Origin: Lentisphaeria bacterium UBA4640
GTDB taxonomy: Bacteria > Verrucomicrobiota > Lentisphaeria > Victivallales > UBA1829
Direction of reading: 5' to 3'
Assembly: GCA_002405835.1 (NCBI GenBank)
Contig: DHMO01000026.1
Span: 537 to 64,536 of the forward strand
Length of the DNA stretch: 64,000 bases
In this document: one piece after another, positions 10,501-18,679 of the stretch
Layout of the letters: every line of letters starts with the position of its first letter
Position numbering within the stretch: position 1 is the first letter of the stretch
Translations under genes and position numbers: made by a program
Notes under the pieces: model-generated
Database searches by the model: none
What the model was told of the DNA's origin: nothing
Seen by the model: only the letters and a program-made list of their open reading frames with translations

Positions 10501-13315
10501 TCTCCTGAAAATCGTCATCAAGAAATCCCGCCGGAATATTTCCGCAATTTTTGAGAGTTTGAGAAAGAAGAGCTGCATGATAAACATCATGGACGGTAAA
10601 TTTTCCGCCCGATTCCAGCGCTTGCGTCTGCTTCATAAAATGCTGCTGCAGACTATCAAGCGTTTTCAACATTTCGCCGAACACACTCAAAATTTCATTT
10701 TCCAGAACCGGGCTCCAGTTCTGCACGGAAATGTCTTGCAATGCGTCAAGAGCTTCTCTTGAAGTTCCCTGCCAGGCATTGGCCAGGTCAGATACCAGAC
10801 GTCCGATTGTTTCAAATGCTTCCTGAGACTGATTCAAACAGTCGATCTTCAACAGATTTCCCCGTAGAGAATCTGCTTTATGAAGCAGACGCGAAAAACA
10901 GTCATATGCGGACAAGCCATTCGGAAAACGCTGGTGCAGTGCAGAAATATATTCATTCAGTTCCGCCCGAACCTGGATCATTGACCGGACAACTGCATCC
11001 CATTCCCCGGAAACAGACTGTTCCGGCACATTCAAAGCTTCAGCAAACTGTGCAAGGACTTCCGCTTTTCCCGATTTGCTGGAATGCAGTTCGAGACAGA
11101 ACGGCTTCAGTCCTATGCCGGAAAGCCGTTTATGAACAACTTCCAGGGCCGCTTTTTTCTCGGAAACGAAAAGCACCCTCCGCCCCGTAGCCAGATTGTG
11201 CGCAATAATGTTGGTAATGGTTTGAGACTTTCCAGTTCCCGGAGGTCCATGGAGCACAAAATTCTTGCCCATTTGTGAATACAGCACTGCCGCAAGCTGG
11301 GAAGAGTCGGCATTCACCGGACAGTAAAGATTTTTCAAGTCCAGATATTTACTGATTTCCGCAACATCAAAGACATCGATTTCATCATCGAAAAGACCGC
11401 CGCCTTCGATCAGATGCCTTACCAGACGGTTCTGCTGCAAAGAATCTATCCGTGCCGTCATATCATTCCACATAATGAACTTGCCGAATGAAAAATGACC
11501 GATTCGCGCTTCTTCGCGGACTTCCCATCCTTTCATATCTTTGATACTCTGCCGGAAAATCTGCATGACCTGCGGGACATCTACACCGGAATCATCCGCA
11601 GGCAGCGGGACAATACCCGGAATTGTCAATTTAAACTGACTACGCAGAAGCTCCAGCAAGGTTTCATTGATTATCGTATCTTCATCGAGTCTGCTGATTC
11701 GGATTCCTTCGGTCATGGATTTGTGCAGCAGACGGATTGGAATAAGCAAAATCGGTGCGAGATAGGATTTTTCATCTCGTTCCGAGACTTTCCATTCCAG
11801 AAATCCGACAGCAAGAAACAATGTGTTGATGCCGCCTTCTTCCAAATCCGTTCTGCTCTGCCGGTACAATCCGGTTAAACGCCGGGTCATTTCCTGCGGA
11901 GAAAGCCACGTCCAGAGCCGCCGCAGCGACAATTCTTTGTCCAGCAGTATTTGAATATCTTTTTTTACTTTGCTGTTGCGAAGCATGGCCAGATCGTGCA
12001 GATCTTTTTCTCCGAGCAGATTTGCCAGCGGATTCAGTGAGAGCATCTCATTGGCGGCGATCTTATCCTCCAGACAGGAAATATCCGTACAGGCAATTGG
12101 AATGATCTGCTTGGTGTCCCGAACGTTCAGCAACCTGTTGCGAAGCGAGAGATCAAGCAGTTTTTGGGTCCAGCGCGCTACGCGTCCTGAATGTGTTTTT
12201 TTGTTTTCGAGTTGAGAGAGATCGATTTCTTTTTGCAGCTGACGCCTCTGTTCCTCTCCCAGGTTTTCGACCTTGCGATCCTTCCGGATCAATTCCATGC
12301 CGTCGATGCTGTGTTTCAGTGGAAGTGGACGAATGCCGCTGAAACGGGCGCGGACAATATCAATGGCACATTGAAATTCCCCGTCGATATTCAAATGTTC
12401 AAAACGCGCCGCAGCTTCTGCAGCAGAAAAAGTCGCATTTCCGGTAACCAACGTAGTTTCAATGACAAGAAATTCATCCAGATCAACCAGTTTTCGGATG
12501 GCTTGCAGATCATCCATGGGAATGTCCGGAAAGTAACGCTCTGTCAGATGGCAGCCGATATAAGCGTGCCCTTTCTGCAGCATGATAACGGGGTGCAGTC
12601 CACATTGTTCCAGAACAGAAGCAAAAAGGATCGAAGTGTCCAGACAGGTTCCGAGCCGGTATTGGTAAATTGCATCGGCCAGACGGACTCGTTGTCCGGC
12701 AACGCCAAATGAAGAGGGTGGATTGGAGTAATGAATTCCCCATGAATGAATCGCCCGGTAAACAGCGGAACAAATTTCGTAAACTCGGTTTTTGTCCGCC
12801 TGATATCCTTGGATAGCCGAACTTCCGGTAGCTTTCTGCAGTTCGTCGGCAACAACTGTTTGAAGCTGGGCAACCACTTCCAGATTCGGAGTAACGAATG
12901 CGGCCAGAAGTTCCGGCATTACCTCAAGTCCAAGCCATTGATCGGCAGCAAAGGCCTCAATATCATACCGGTCTGAAAACAAAACATCATTGCCGCTCCG
13001 AATTTCCAGTTCCAGTTTGCCTTTCAAGGCTTCGGAGAGAGAAACCAGAAGTTCATAATCCAGCTCGATTCCCAAATCATGGATTGGCAGTTCTTCTCCG
13101 TTTTTCACTGATTCCACAAAAACAGTCTTTGGCAAAATTAATGCGGGATTGGCAGAAAATACGCATTCAAGATTTTCCAAGTCGTGTCCCGTGTCATTCT
13201 TCAGTTTCAATTCATTTATTACAGGAACCGCATTCTGCTGCAATGCCAAATTGAAAAACGGAACATATTCGAGTTCCACCGAAAACCGGCAATCCTGTTG
13301 TTGATTCATATCCAT
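7502..13315 (-). CDS. giant DUF4011 / SF1 helicase / Vsr-like nuclease / DUF3320 protein (Hhe-like defence protein)
   Basis: About 1937 residues. I place the start at ATG 13315, which has AAGGAAAG 8 bases upstream; an ATG at 13351 lacks a ribosome site. Order (numbered from 13351): a beta-rich region; a transglutaminase-like segment with GTCLD at about 233-237 and KGHAYIG about 20 residues on; DUF4011 (TQKLLDLSLRNRLLN); an Upf1-like SF1 helicase with Walker A GPPGTGKSQT near 702, DEAS near 1340, then HYRSRHEAL and NVAITRAKEQ; a PD-(D/E)XK/Vsr-type nuclease with IECDGH near 1680; and a C-terminal DUF3320. This matches the single-gene Hhe arrangement reported in defence-island surveys, as I recall. 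It probably acts on invading DNA. Base composition is AT-richer than both flanks, suggesting acquisition. Confidence 0.85.
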   Translation of the reverse strand: MDMNQQQDCRFSVELEYVPFFNLALQQNAVPVINELKLKNDTGHDLENLECVFSANPALILPKTVFVESVKNGEELPIHDLGIELDYELLVSLSEALKGKLELEIRSGNDVLFSDRYDIEAFAADQWLGLEVMPELLAAFVTPNLEVVAQLQTVVADELQKATGSSAIQGYQADKNRVYEICSAVYRAIHSWGIHYSNPPSSFGVAGQRVRLADAIYQYRLGTCLDTSILFASVLEQCGLHPVIMLQKGHAYIGCHLTERYFPDIPMDDLQAIRKLVDLDEFLVIETTLVTGNATFSAAEAAARFEHLNIDGEFQCAIDIVRARFSGIRPLPLKHSIDGMELIRKDRKVENLGEEQRRQLQKEIDLSQLENKKTHSGRVARWTQKLLDLSLRNRLLNVRDTKQIIPIACTDISCLEDKIAANEMLSLNPLANLLGEKDLHDLAMLRNSKVKKDIQILLDKELSLRRLWTWLSPQEMTRRLTGLYRQSRTDLEEGGINTLFLAVGFLEWKVSERDEKSYLAPILLIPIRLLHKSMTEGIRISRLDEDTIINETLLELLRSQFKLTIPGIVPLPADDSGVDVPQVMQIFRQSIKDMKGWEVREEARIGHFSFGKFIMWNDMTARIDSLQQNRLVRHLIEGGGLFDDEIDVFDVAEISKYLDLKNLYCPVNADSSQLAAVLYSQMGKNFVLHGPPGTGKSQTITNIIAHNLATGRRVLFVSEKKAALEVVHKRLSGIGLKPFCLELHSSKSGKAEVLAQFAEALNVPEQSVSGEWDAVVRSMIQVRAELNEYISALHQRFPNGLSAYDCFSRLLHKADSLRGNLLKIDCLNQSQEAFETIGRLVSDLANAWQGTSREALDALQDISVQNWSPVLENEILSVFGEMLKTLDSLQQHFMKQTQALESGGKFTVHDVYHAALLSQTLKNCGNIPAGFLDDDFQENADSLRKFCTWAEEERSLSAKLRNYHLKELINLDFSGIAARIQQNNQAFFLIKYIRNTALLKELSGIKKLGGPRLTIAELSQLLPDAENFSLVHQKIENVQVKVKTLLGKLWNNGEVDWKAVDTVLAQTENILQQIDDAAGMDPERKNRMRQKLQTLLPDAEQNFAKNAQVCEQIDAFLLIWNDFQEKIHGIGSYAAEFQTEADLEILGKKLRHMIDLSGELRGVLRYRKLRREADAAGLAAFADALENGELETAGIFKIFSDCYAVEMLNQILAQSPVLCNFSGANQEERILKFRELDAKYTHLSKQIIFARLASALPRRRSGPCPDGTELGILKRECEKRARQKPIRQLLEQIPTLAPVLKPCFLMSPLSVAQYLPPDSEQFDLIVFDEASQIPVWDAVGVIARGKQLIVVGDPKQMPPTNFFQKGEQEDEEKLPDEPEDMESILDECIAAGLHSTYLNWHYRSRHEALISFSNHYYYEDRLFTFPAARNSDSLGVRFEFVPNAIYDRKATRTNRKEAEALVKYVFTHLEKPVRKQRSIGIVTFSQAQKELIEDLMEQERIRHPELEEYFSDRNAEPLFVKNLENVQGDERDVILFSICYAPDADGKFSMNFGPLNRQGGERRLNVAITRAKEQVVVFSSIRSQQIELNRTNATGAAHLKYFLDYAEKGFHIQSKISAEKNTEGLIDTIAEFLSAHGLTWERNVGCSGYRIDLAVRHPDKPDEFLLGIECDGHVYAAQRTVRDRDNLRDSVLHSLGWHTCRAWSVDWAFDRRRAEEHLLALIEKLRTEQEPAPISPVPVQSAEIPAVETKPESGATASYRPEHRKEYCMWNGESVYAQEFFYDPSARDLIRRQIREIIQFEGPIYETVLKRRVVKAWGFNRMGDQILHILNECLPQYWKITKIGDVRVFWAMGQSAESYLDYRVSLDSLSRRAIDEIPPEELANAMLEILEDFNACKQNTLYRETVKLFGFSAVTDKARKYLDFGMEALKKSGRILR

Positions 13316-13378
13316 ACAGAGCTTTCCTTTTTGTATGACTCTTCTGTTCATTCAGTTCTTGACAATATTCTGGAGCGC

Positions 13379-13410
13379 CTACTGTATATTACAGTAGCAT
13401 ATTTCAGCAA
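13379..13410 (-). promoter_or_regulatory. promoter with overlapping palindromic operator for the giant helicase gene
   Basis: On the minus strand TTGCTG and TATACA have a 16-base spacer. The -10 sits inside a perfect inverted repeat, CTACTGTATATTACAGTAG (13379-13397: 8-base arms, 3-base centre). A repressor bound there would block the promoter. No regulator gene is adjacent, so the factor would act in trans. Confidence 0.45.
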
Positions 13411-14134
13411 ATTTTCAATTTTACCCCAAGACATTATTTCAAGAAAAACAATAAAAATCATAATCATAAGAGATTCCAAGCAAACTTTTCCTGCGGCAAA
13501 ACAAAAGACAGAAACACGGGATCTCAAGAGCATAACATGGAGAGAACGGGGTAAATTGTCAAGAACATTCCGAAAGGACTTATCGAAAAACTGAAGCGCA
13601 AGCACAAAATTCAGATAAGAAATTTTTCTGCAACAAGCCATGCTGTTGCCATGATTTTTGCACAATTAAGCCATGCGCTGAGTCTGAGCGGCATCTGCTT
13701 TGCGAACTGTACCTTGCAAGGCGGGGAATCGAGGTGTTTTTCAAGGGAATCAATCAGACAAAACAGTTTTTTCAAAACGGATATTCTTCATGCAGGAATA
13801 CTCCAGTCAATACCTCGCGTTTGAGTTTTTACGGGATAGCTGTGGCGGGGAATCAAAAAAATGCAAAGATTGCCAATTTGCAATCTTTCTGCCATATTCC
13901 GACAATAATCGCAATGTAAAGTAATGCGTCATACAGACAATGTGTTTTTTGTTTTGCATTGTTTGATTTTACGGGCAGCCGCGGCTTCGTTTTCTAACAA
14001 ACTCTCCTTGGGGAAGCGAAGCGCGGCATTTTTTTTGCCATTTGAACAGAAAAATCCGCGTCTCCGACTTGAAAAACATTTTTTCCGCGTTATACTTTTT
14101 CTCAGAAAATTTCAACCGGAAAGGAGAATGCCTT
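13411..14134. other. AT-rich intergenic stretch with a hairpin
   Basis: About 720 bases with no gene I can support; several short open frames lack ribosome sites. It includes a perfect 9-base stem, AAAGATTGC (13865-13873) against GCAATCTTT (13880-13888). On the minus strand this is followed by GCA and seven T, so it may be a weak terminator. The low GC continues from the giant helicase gene, so this may be part of the same acquired segment. Confidence 0.4.
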
Positions 14135-14599
14135 ATGAAACTTCAGAAAGTTCTCTCGGAAAAAAAGGAAACCCAGCGTCTCTACACCATTGAATCCGGA
14201 GCGTCGCTCCGCACGGCGGCCAAAAAGATGATCAGCCTCAAAACCGATTACCTCATGGTCAAGGCTAAAGACCGCACGCCCGCGGAATTCATCGGAATCC
14301 TGACGAAGGTCGACATCATCCGCTCGCTCTGCATGGAAAAATCCAACCCGGATACCGATACGGTCGATGATTTCATGACCCGCCGCATGATCGTGGCAAA
14401 TGTCAACGACGACGTCGAGTATCTCATGAACGTCATGGTCCGCCACAACATCAGCCATCTCCCGGTGATCGAAAACAAGAGCATCGCGGGCGTCATCAGC
14501 CGGAACGACATTCTCGCCCAGCTCAATGTCGAACGCGATATTGAACTGCAATGGCTTGCGGACTGCTCCGGAGCTTCTCCGAAACTCACCGTTTACTGA
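14135..14599 (+). CDS. tandem CBS-domain protein
   Basis: A 154-residue cytoplasmic protein. The frame opens earlier (14042), but AAGGAG at 14121 points to the ATG at 14135. It is essentially two CBS motifs: the first from about 10 to 70 (GILTKVDIIRSL), the second from about 85 to 140, with FMTRRMIVANVNDD and GVISRNDILAQL. CBS pairs bind adenine nucleotides and usually regulate a partner. No effector domain is fused, so this is a stand-alone sensor of unknown target. A membrane protein gene follows 28 bases later, probably on the same transcript. Confidence 0.85.
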   Translation: MKLQKVLSEKKETQRLYTIESGASLRTAAKKMISLKTDYLMVKAKDRTPAEFIGILTKVDIIRSLCMEKSNPDTDTVDDFMTRRMIVANVNDDVEYLMNVMVRHNISHLPVIENKSIAGVISRNDILAQLNVERDIELQWLADCSGASPKLTVY

Positions 14600-14627
14600 A
14601 ACATAAAAGAAAGAGGGGGGTATTTTT

Positions 14628-15191
14628 ATGAATAAATTTATGGCAGCTTCGGCTCTTTTCGGCGGAATTTCGCGCAGGATGTTCTTCTGGCGCGGAATCC
14701 TCGTGCTCCTGGCAGGCGCACTGATCGCGCTTAATCCGGTGATTTCACTGGAACTTGCAGCCAAGATTCTCGGCGTGTTTTTTGCCATGTTCGGTGGCTG
14801 GACCGTGCTCAGCGGCGCGGCGGGAACCGGACGGAGACTCTTCTGGGTCGCGTTCGGACTCGCCGTTGTGGTCTGGGGACTGTTCATGGTGTTCCAGCCG
14901 TTCAAGGTCATCTTTCTCGTCGCATGGCTGATCGCTCTTTGGCTGATTGTCGGCGGAGTTACAGGACTCTGGAACACCGCGATGCTGCCGGTCCCCGCCA
15001 ACTTCAAGATCCTGCCGGTCATTTCCGGATTTATCGGACTCTTCATCGGCGTTGTCCTCTTCATCTGGCCGCTGACCAGCATGGCGGGGATGCTCTGGAT
15101 CGCGGGGCTCCTTATCATCATCCGCGGCGCAATGCTGATTGCGTTTTCACGGATTCTCCCGGAACCGCCGGAAGAGGAGAAACAGACCTGA
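14628..15191 (+). CDS. DUF308/HdeD-family membrane protein
   Basis: A 187-residue, strongly hydrophobic protein with about six membrane segments arranged in pairs, beginning around residue 20 (FFWRGILVLLAGALIAL) and ending near 178. The repeated glycine-rich pairs and charged short loops match the HdeD/DUF308 family, whose E. coli member is linked to acid stress. The ribosome site is the G-rich AAAGAGGGGGG. It follows the CBS protein closely. Substrate or function is unknown. Confidence 0.78.
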   Translation: MNKFMAASALFGGISRRMFFWRGILVLLAGALIALNPVISLELAAKILGVFFAMFGGWTVLSGAAGTGRRLFWVAFGLAVVVWGLFMVFQPFKVIFLVAWLIALWLIVGGVTGLWNTAMLPVPANFKILPVISGFIGLFIGVVLFIWPLTSMAGMLWIAGLLIIIRGAMLIAFSRILPEPPEEEKQT

Positions 15192-15239
15192 ATATGCGCC
15201 GGATGCGCAGAAACCTCATGTTTTTTTAATTTTTCTCCA

Positions 15240-15268
15240 TTCTCAACCGGGGAAAAGTGTGCTATAAT
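15240..15268 (+). promoter_or_regulatory. promoter of the DUF4965 gene
   Basis: TTCTCA at 15240-15245, a 17-base spacer and consensus TATAAT at 15263-15268, followed 28 bases later by the ATG with AAGGAGG before it. Confidence 0.6.
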
Positions 15269-15295
15269 TAATGCAACGAAAACAAGGAGGTTTCC

Positions 15296-17302
15296 ATGAC
15301 TCGCTATCCCGCATATCCGCTCATCACACACGATCCCTATTTCTCCATCTGGAGTTTTTCCGACAAACTCACAGAGACCTGGACTCACCACTGGACCGGA
15401 AACAACAACGACCTCTGCGGACTTCTCCGCATCGACGGCAAGACTTTCCGCTTCATGGGGCCGCGCCAGCAGTTCCCCCCGATGAACCAGGAATCCGTTG
15501 AAGTCTTTCCGACCCGCACCGTCTACACCTTCACAGAAGCCGGCGTCCGCTTCCGCCTGACCTTTGTCACACCCGCCCTGCCGCATAAACTCGACGTCAT
15601 GGCGCGCCCCATTACATACGTCTGCTACGATATCGAATCCACCGACGGTGCGGAACATGAACTCTCCGTCTATCTTGCCGCGACCGCCGACGCCTGCGTC
15701 AATGAAAACAGCGCAAAAGTCACATGGAGCCGTCTGCGCAAAAAAGACATGGATTTTCTCTCCATCGGCGCAGCCAATCAGGCGATTCTCCAGAAAACCG
15801 GAGACAACATCCGCATCGACTGGGGCTATCTTGCATTTGCCGTTCCGAATGAATTCCATGCGGAAACATGCTTTGCCGGAAACGTCATCGCCGCCCAGTG
15901 CTTCGCCGACACCGGACACCTTCCCGAAGAGGACGACGCCTACTGTCCCTCTCCGCTCTACCGCGTCTGGAGCTCCGTCTGCGCAGCGATTCCGATGAAG
16001 ACCGTTCCCGGAACCACTGCCTCCGCATGGTTCATGATCGGCTACAACGACCTTGATTCCGTCGAATTCCTGAAACGCCGGCTTTCCGGGTACTGGACTC
16101 TCTTCCAGCCCGATTTCTCCACGCTCCTCACCGTGGCAAAGGAAGAATACGCCGCTCTGCGCAAAGAGTGCGAAGCCTTTGACGTGGAACTGCTTGCAGA
16201 CGCCGAAGCGTACGGAGGAGCCGACTACGCAAAGCTCCTCGCCGGAGCGTTCCGCCAGTCGATCGCCGCACACAAGCTCGTGGCGGATATTGACGGAACT
16301 CCGCTCTTCTTCTCCAAAGAGAACTTCTCGAACGGCTGTATTGCGACGGTCGACATCACCTATCCCTCCGCCCCGCTCTATCTGCTTATGCAGCCGGTTC
16401 TGCTGAAAGGAATGCTCATCCCGATTCTCGACTATGCAAACAGCCGCAAATGGCGTTTCCCGTTTGCCCCGCACGACCTCGGAACCTATCCGCTCGCAAA
16501 TGGTCAGGTCTACGGCGGCGGAGAACGCACCGAAGAGAATCAGATGCCCGTGGAAGAGTGCGGAAACATGCTGATTCTCGCCGCGGCACTCGCGAAATTC
16601 ACAGACGATCTGCCGTTCCTCCGCAAATATGAAGCCGTGCTCCGCAAGTGGGCGGAATACCTCGCGGACAAAGGCTACGATCCGGAAAACCAGCTCTGCA
16701 CCGACGATTTTGCCGGTCACCTTGCGCACAACACGAACCTCTCGATCAAGGCGATCCTCGCGCTCGGCGGCTGGTCGATCATCGCCGGTCTGCTCGGAAA
16801 CAAGGAGGAGGCGGAACGCTATCGTGCACTCGCACAGGAATTTGCAAACCGCTGGGTTGTCGATGCCGACGACGGCGAATGCTACCGTCTGGCGTTCGAC
16901 CAGAAGGGCACTTGGAGCCAGAAGTACAACCTGGTCTGGGACCGTCTCCTCGGACTCAATCTCTTCCCCGCCTCGGTTGCGGAAAAAGAGATGGCATTCT
17001 ACCGCAAGGTTCAGAACGTCTACGGTCTCCCGCTCGACAGCCGCAAGACCTACACCAAACTTGACTGGCTCCTCTGGACAGCCACCCTCACAGGCAAAGA
17101 CGAGGATTTCCGCGCACTTCTCGCTCCCGCCGTCAAGTGGCTCGAAGAGGGCGTTACCCGCGTTCCCATGACCGACTGGTACGAAACGGTCGGCGACGGC
17201 CGCCAAGTCGGATTCCAGGCGCGTTCCGTGGTCGGAGGACTCTTCATCCGTCTGATGGCGGAAGAAAAGCTCCGCGCGAAATGGTACGCGAAGCTCAAGT
17301 AA
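15296..17302 (+). CDS. glutaminase-A-like DUF4964/DUF5127/DUF4965/DUF1793 protein
   Basis: A 668-residue protein without a signal peptide; start ATG at 15296 behind AAGGAGG. It begins with the DUF4964-type sequence YPLITHDPYFSIWSFSD and continues through a beta-sandwich region to an alpha/alpha-barrel C-terminal half (DUF4965/DUF1793, for example GGGERTEENQMPVEECGNM at about 402-420 and KYNLVWDRLLGL near 545). Fungal relatives are called glutaminase A, but bacterial ones sit in glycan-degradation clusters and may be glycosidases; the name should not be taken as proof of glutaminase activity. It stands alone between a strong promoter and a strong terminator, and a GntR regulator follows. Confidence 0.78.
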   Translation: MTRYPAYPLITHDPYFSIWSFSDKLTETWTHHWTGNNNDLCGLLRIDGKTFRFMGPRQQFPPMNQESVEVFPTRTVYTFTEAGVRFRLTFVTPALPHKLDVMARPITYVCYDIESTDGAEHELSVYLAATADACVNENSAKVTWSRLRKKDMDFLSIGAANQAILQKTGDNIRIDWGYLAFAVPNEFHAETCFAGNVIAAQCFADTGHLPEEDDAYCPSPLYRVWSSVCAAIPMKTVPGTTASAWFMIGYNDLDSVEFLKRRLSGYWTLFQPDFSTLLTVAKEEYAALRKECEAFDVELLADAEAYGGADYAKLLAGAFRQSIAAHKLVADIDGTPLFFSKENFSNGCIATVDITYPSAPLYLLMQPVLLKGMLIPILDYANSRKWRFPFAPHDLGTYPLANGQVYGGGERTEENQMPVEECGNMLILAAALAKFTDDLPFLRKYEAVLRKWAEYLADKGYDPENQLCTDDFAGHLAHNTNLSIKAILALGGWSIIAGLLGNKEEAERYRALAQEFANRWVVDADDGECYRLAFDQKGTWSQKYNLVWDRLLGLNLFPASVAEKEMAFYRKVQNVYGLPLDSRKTYTKLDWLLWTATLTGKDEDFRALLAPAVKWLEEGVTRVPMTDWYETVGDGRQVGFQARSVVGGLFIRLMAEEKLRAKWYAKLK

Positions 17303-17312
17303 GTTTCCGCAT

Positions 17313-17347
17313 CGCGGCGGTCGTTTTTCCGGCCGCCGCTTTTTTTT
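17313..17347 (+). terminator. Rho-independent terminator after the DUF4965 gene
   Basis: GCGGCGG (17314-17320) pairs with CCGCCGC (17333-17339) and is followed by a run of eight T. A strong, GC-rich stem. Confidence 0.85.
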
Positions 17348-17439
17348 ATATTTTTCCATTCTTCCTATTGCCAAAACCGGAAAACGGATGTATACTTCAG
17401 ACAGTATTGAAACAGCAATGAAAGAACTGGATTCCGGCA

Positions 17440-18549
17440 ATGGCTACACCGAAATATGTACAGATTAAAGAATACCTGAAAAACGAGGCTCTGAAACCGG
17501 AAGCGGTCACCGCCCTGCCTTCCGTCCGCACCCTGATGAGACGCTTCAATGTTGCAATGGTCACGGTGAATCAGGCTCTTCTGGAATTGGAACACGAAAA
17601 TGTGATCATCCGTCGTCAGGGACGCGGCATTGCCGCCGCCCGCAACCCAGCCGACGTAAAGTTTCCGCCGGAAGCGCAGAATACGGAAAATCTTCTCTTT
17701 GCATACCCCGATTATCCCTCGGAACAGGTGTGGCGCACCGCCTTCATGCTGGAACAATATGCCAAACGCAGCGGACTCTGCGCAGTTCCTTACAAAACCA
17801 CACAGGTCACCACGCTTGAAATGATCGCAAAAGCCGCGCACGATTGCCCGAACTGCCGCGCGCTGGTCATCATCCCCACGACAGACCGCTATTCCTTTGA
17901 AGAGCTGGAAATCCTGAGCAGACTGCCGTTCCCGGTCATCCAGATCGACGCCATAAACTTCTATGATGAAATGCCTTCAAATGTTTACCTTCTCTCCCAT
18001 AATCCCGCAGAGGCGGGAGTTCTGCTTGCGGATACTCTGCTCGCAAACGGCCACTCACGCGTCGCCAGCATCCGGAACGAACCGCTGAGCGACTACGGGC
18101 GGCTGAAACAGAACGCGCTGTTCAAACGCCTGCGCGCAAAACTCGGCAAACAGGCGGAACTTTGCGCGTTTTCCGAAACAATTCATTCGTGGGACAGTTC
18201 TCTGGAAGCCGCCCGGAAGATTACGGAAAAGAATCTGAACGCCATTCGCGAAAAGGGACTCACCGCGCTGGTCTATGAATCTTCCGCCGGAGCATTCGCC
18301 GCGCTTCCGCTTCTGACGGAATCCGGATTTCGGGTTCCGGAACAGATCAGCATCATCGGCGAAGGAGAGTCCACGTGGTTTGAATTCAGCAATCCTCCGC
18401 TGACCGTTCTCCGGCCCGATTACGGCGAACTCTGCCGCCGCGCCGCGGAAATTGCAAAAGGGGAACATCTCGACGAGAAAATCTTCTACTGTCCGCAGGA
18501 GGTTGTCCAGCGGAAAAGCGTTGCACAAATCAGTAACTCCCCCACATGA
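17440..18549 (+). CDS. GntR-type regulator with LacI-like sugar-binding domain
   Basis: A 369-residue transcription factor. Residues 1-68 form a GntR winged helix (ALPSVRTLMRRFNVAMVTVNQ ending in IIRRQGRGI). Residues 85-350 resemble the LacI/periplasmic-binding fold, with VIIPTTDRYSF, VIQIDAINF and ISIIGEGEST. GntR head plus LacI-like effector domain is the AraR arrangement, typical of sugar-responsive repressors. The ribosome site at the ATG is weak. The gene sits between a DUF4965 gene and a secreted phosphoesterase gene; local control is plausible but no matching operator was found. Confidence 0.85.
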   Translation: MATPKYVQIKEYLKNEALKPEAVTALPSVRTLMRRFNVAMVTVNQALLELEHENVIIRRQGRGIAAARNPADVKFPPEAQNTENLLFAYPDYPSEQVWRTAFMLEQYAKRSGLCAVPYKTTQVTTLEMIAKAAHDCPNCRALVIIPTTDRYSFEELEILSRLPFPVIQIDAINFYDEMPSNVYLLSHNPAEAGVLLADTLLANGHSRVASIRNEPLSDYGRLKQNALFKRLRAKLGKQAELCAFSETIHSWDSSLEAARKITEKNLNAIREKGLTALVYESSAGAFAALPLLTESGFRVPEQISIIGEGESTWFEFSNPPLTVLRPDYGELCRRAAEIAKGEHLDEKIFYCPQEVVQRKSVAQISNSPT

Positions 18550-18679
18550 AATGTCCGTTTTCTCCCTATCCAGGAAAAGCGCTGAAACCGGGTGCCGTCC
18601 CACGACATCTCCATTTGCTTTTTGTCTGACTGATGTTAAATTATCCGATGATTTTCAATAAAAACGGAAAGGCATACGA

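Noticed and set aside
13379..13397. Canonical LexA (SOS) box
   Set aside because: CTGT and ACAG are present but only 5 bases apart, not 8 as in the E. coli-type box; kept only as a generic operator.
13600..13930. Small protein genes in the AT-rich gap (for example frames at 13700 and 13734)
   Set aside because: No ribosome sites, overlapping each other in different frames, and no recognisable motif.
14102..17440. 1112-codon open frame on the minus strand
   Set aside because: It runs antisense through the CBS, DUF308 and DUF4965 genes, has repetitive Gly/Val/Arg/Glu composition typical of a GC-rich shadow, and has no domain or ribosome site.
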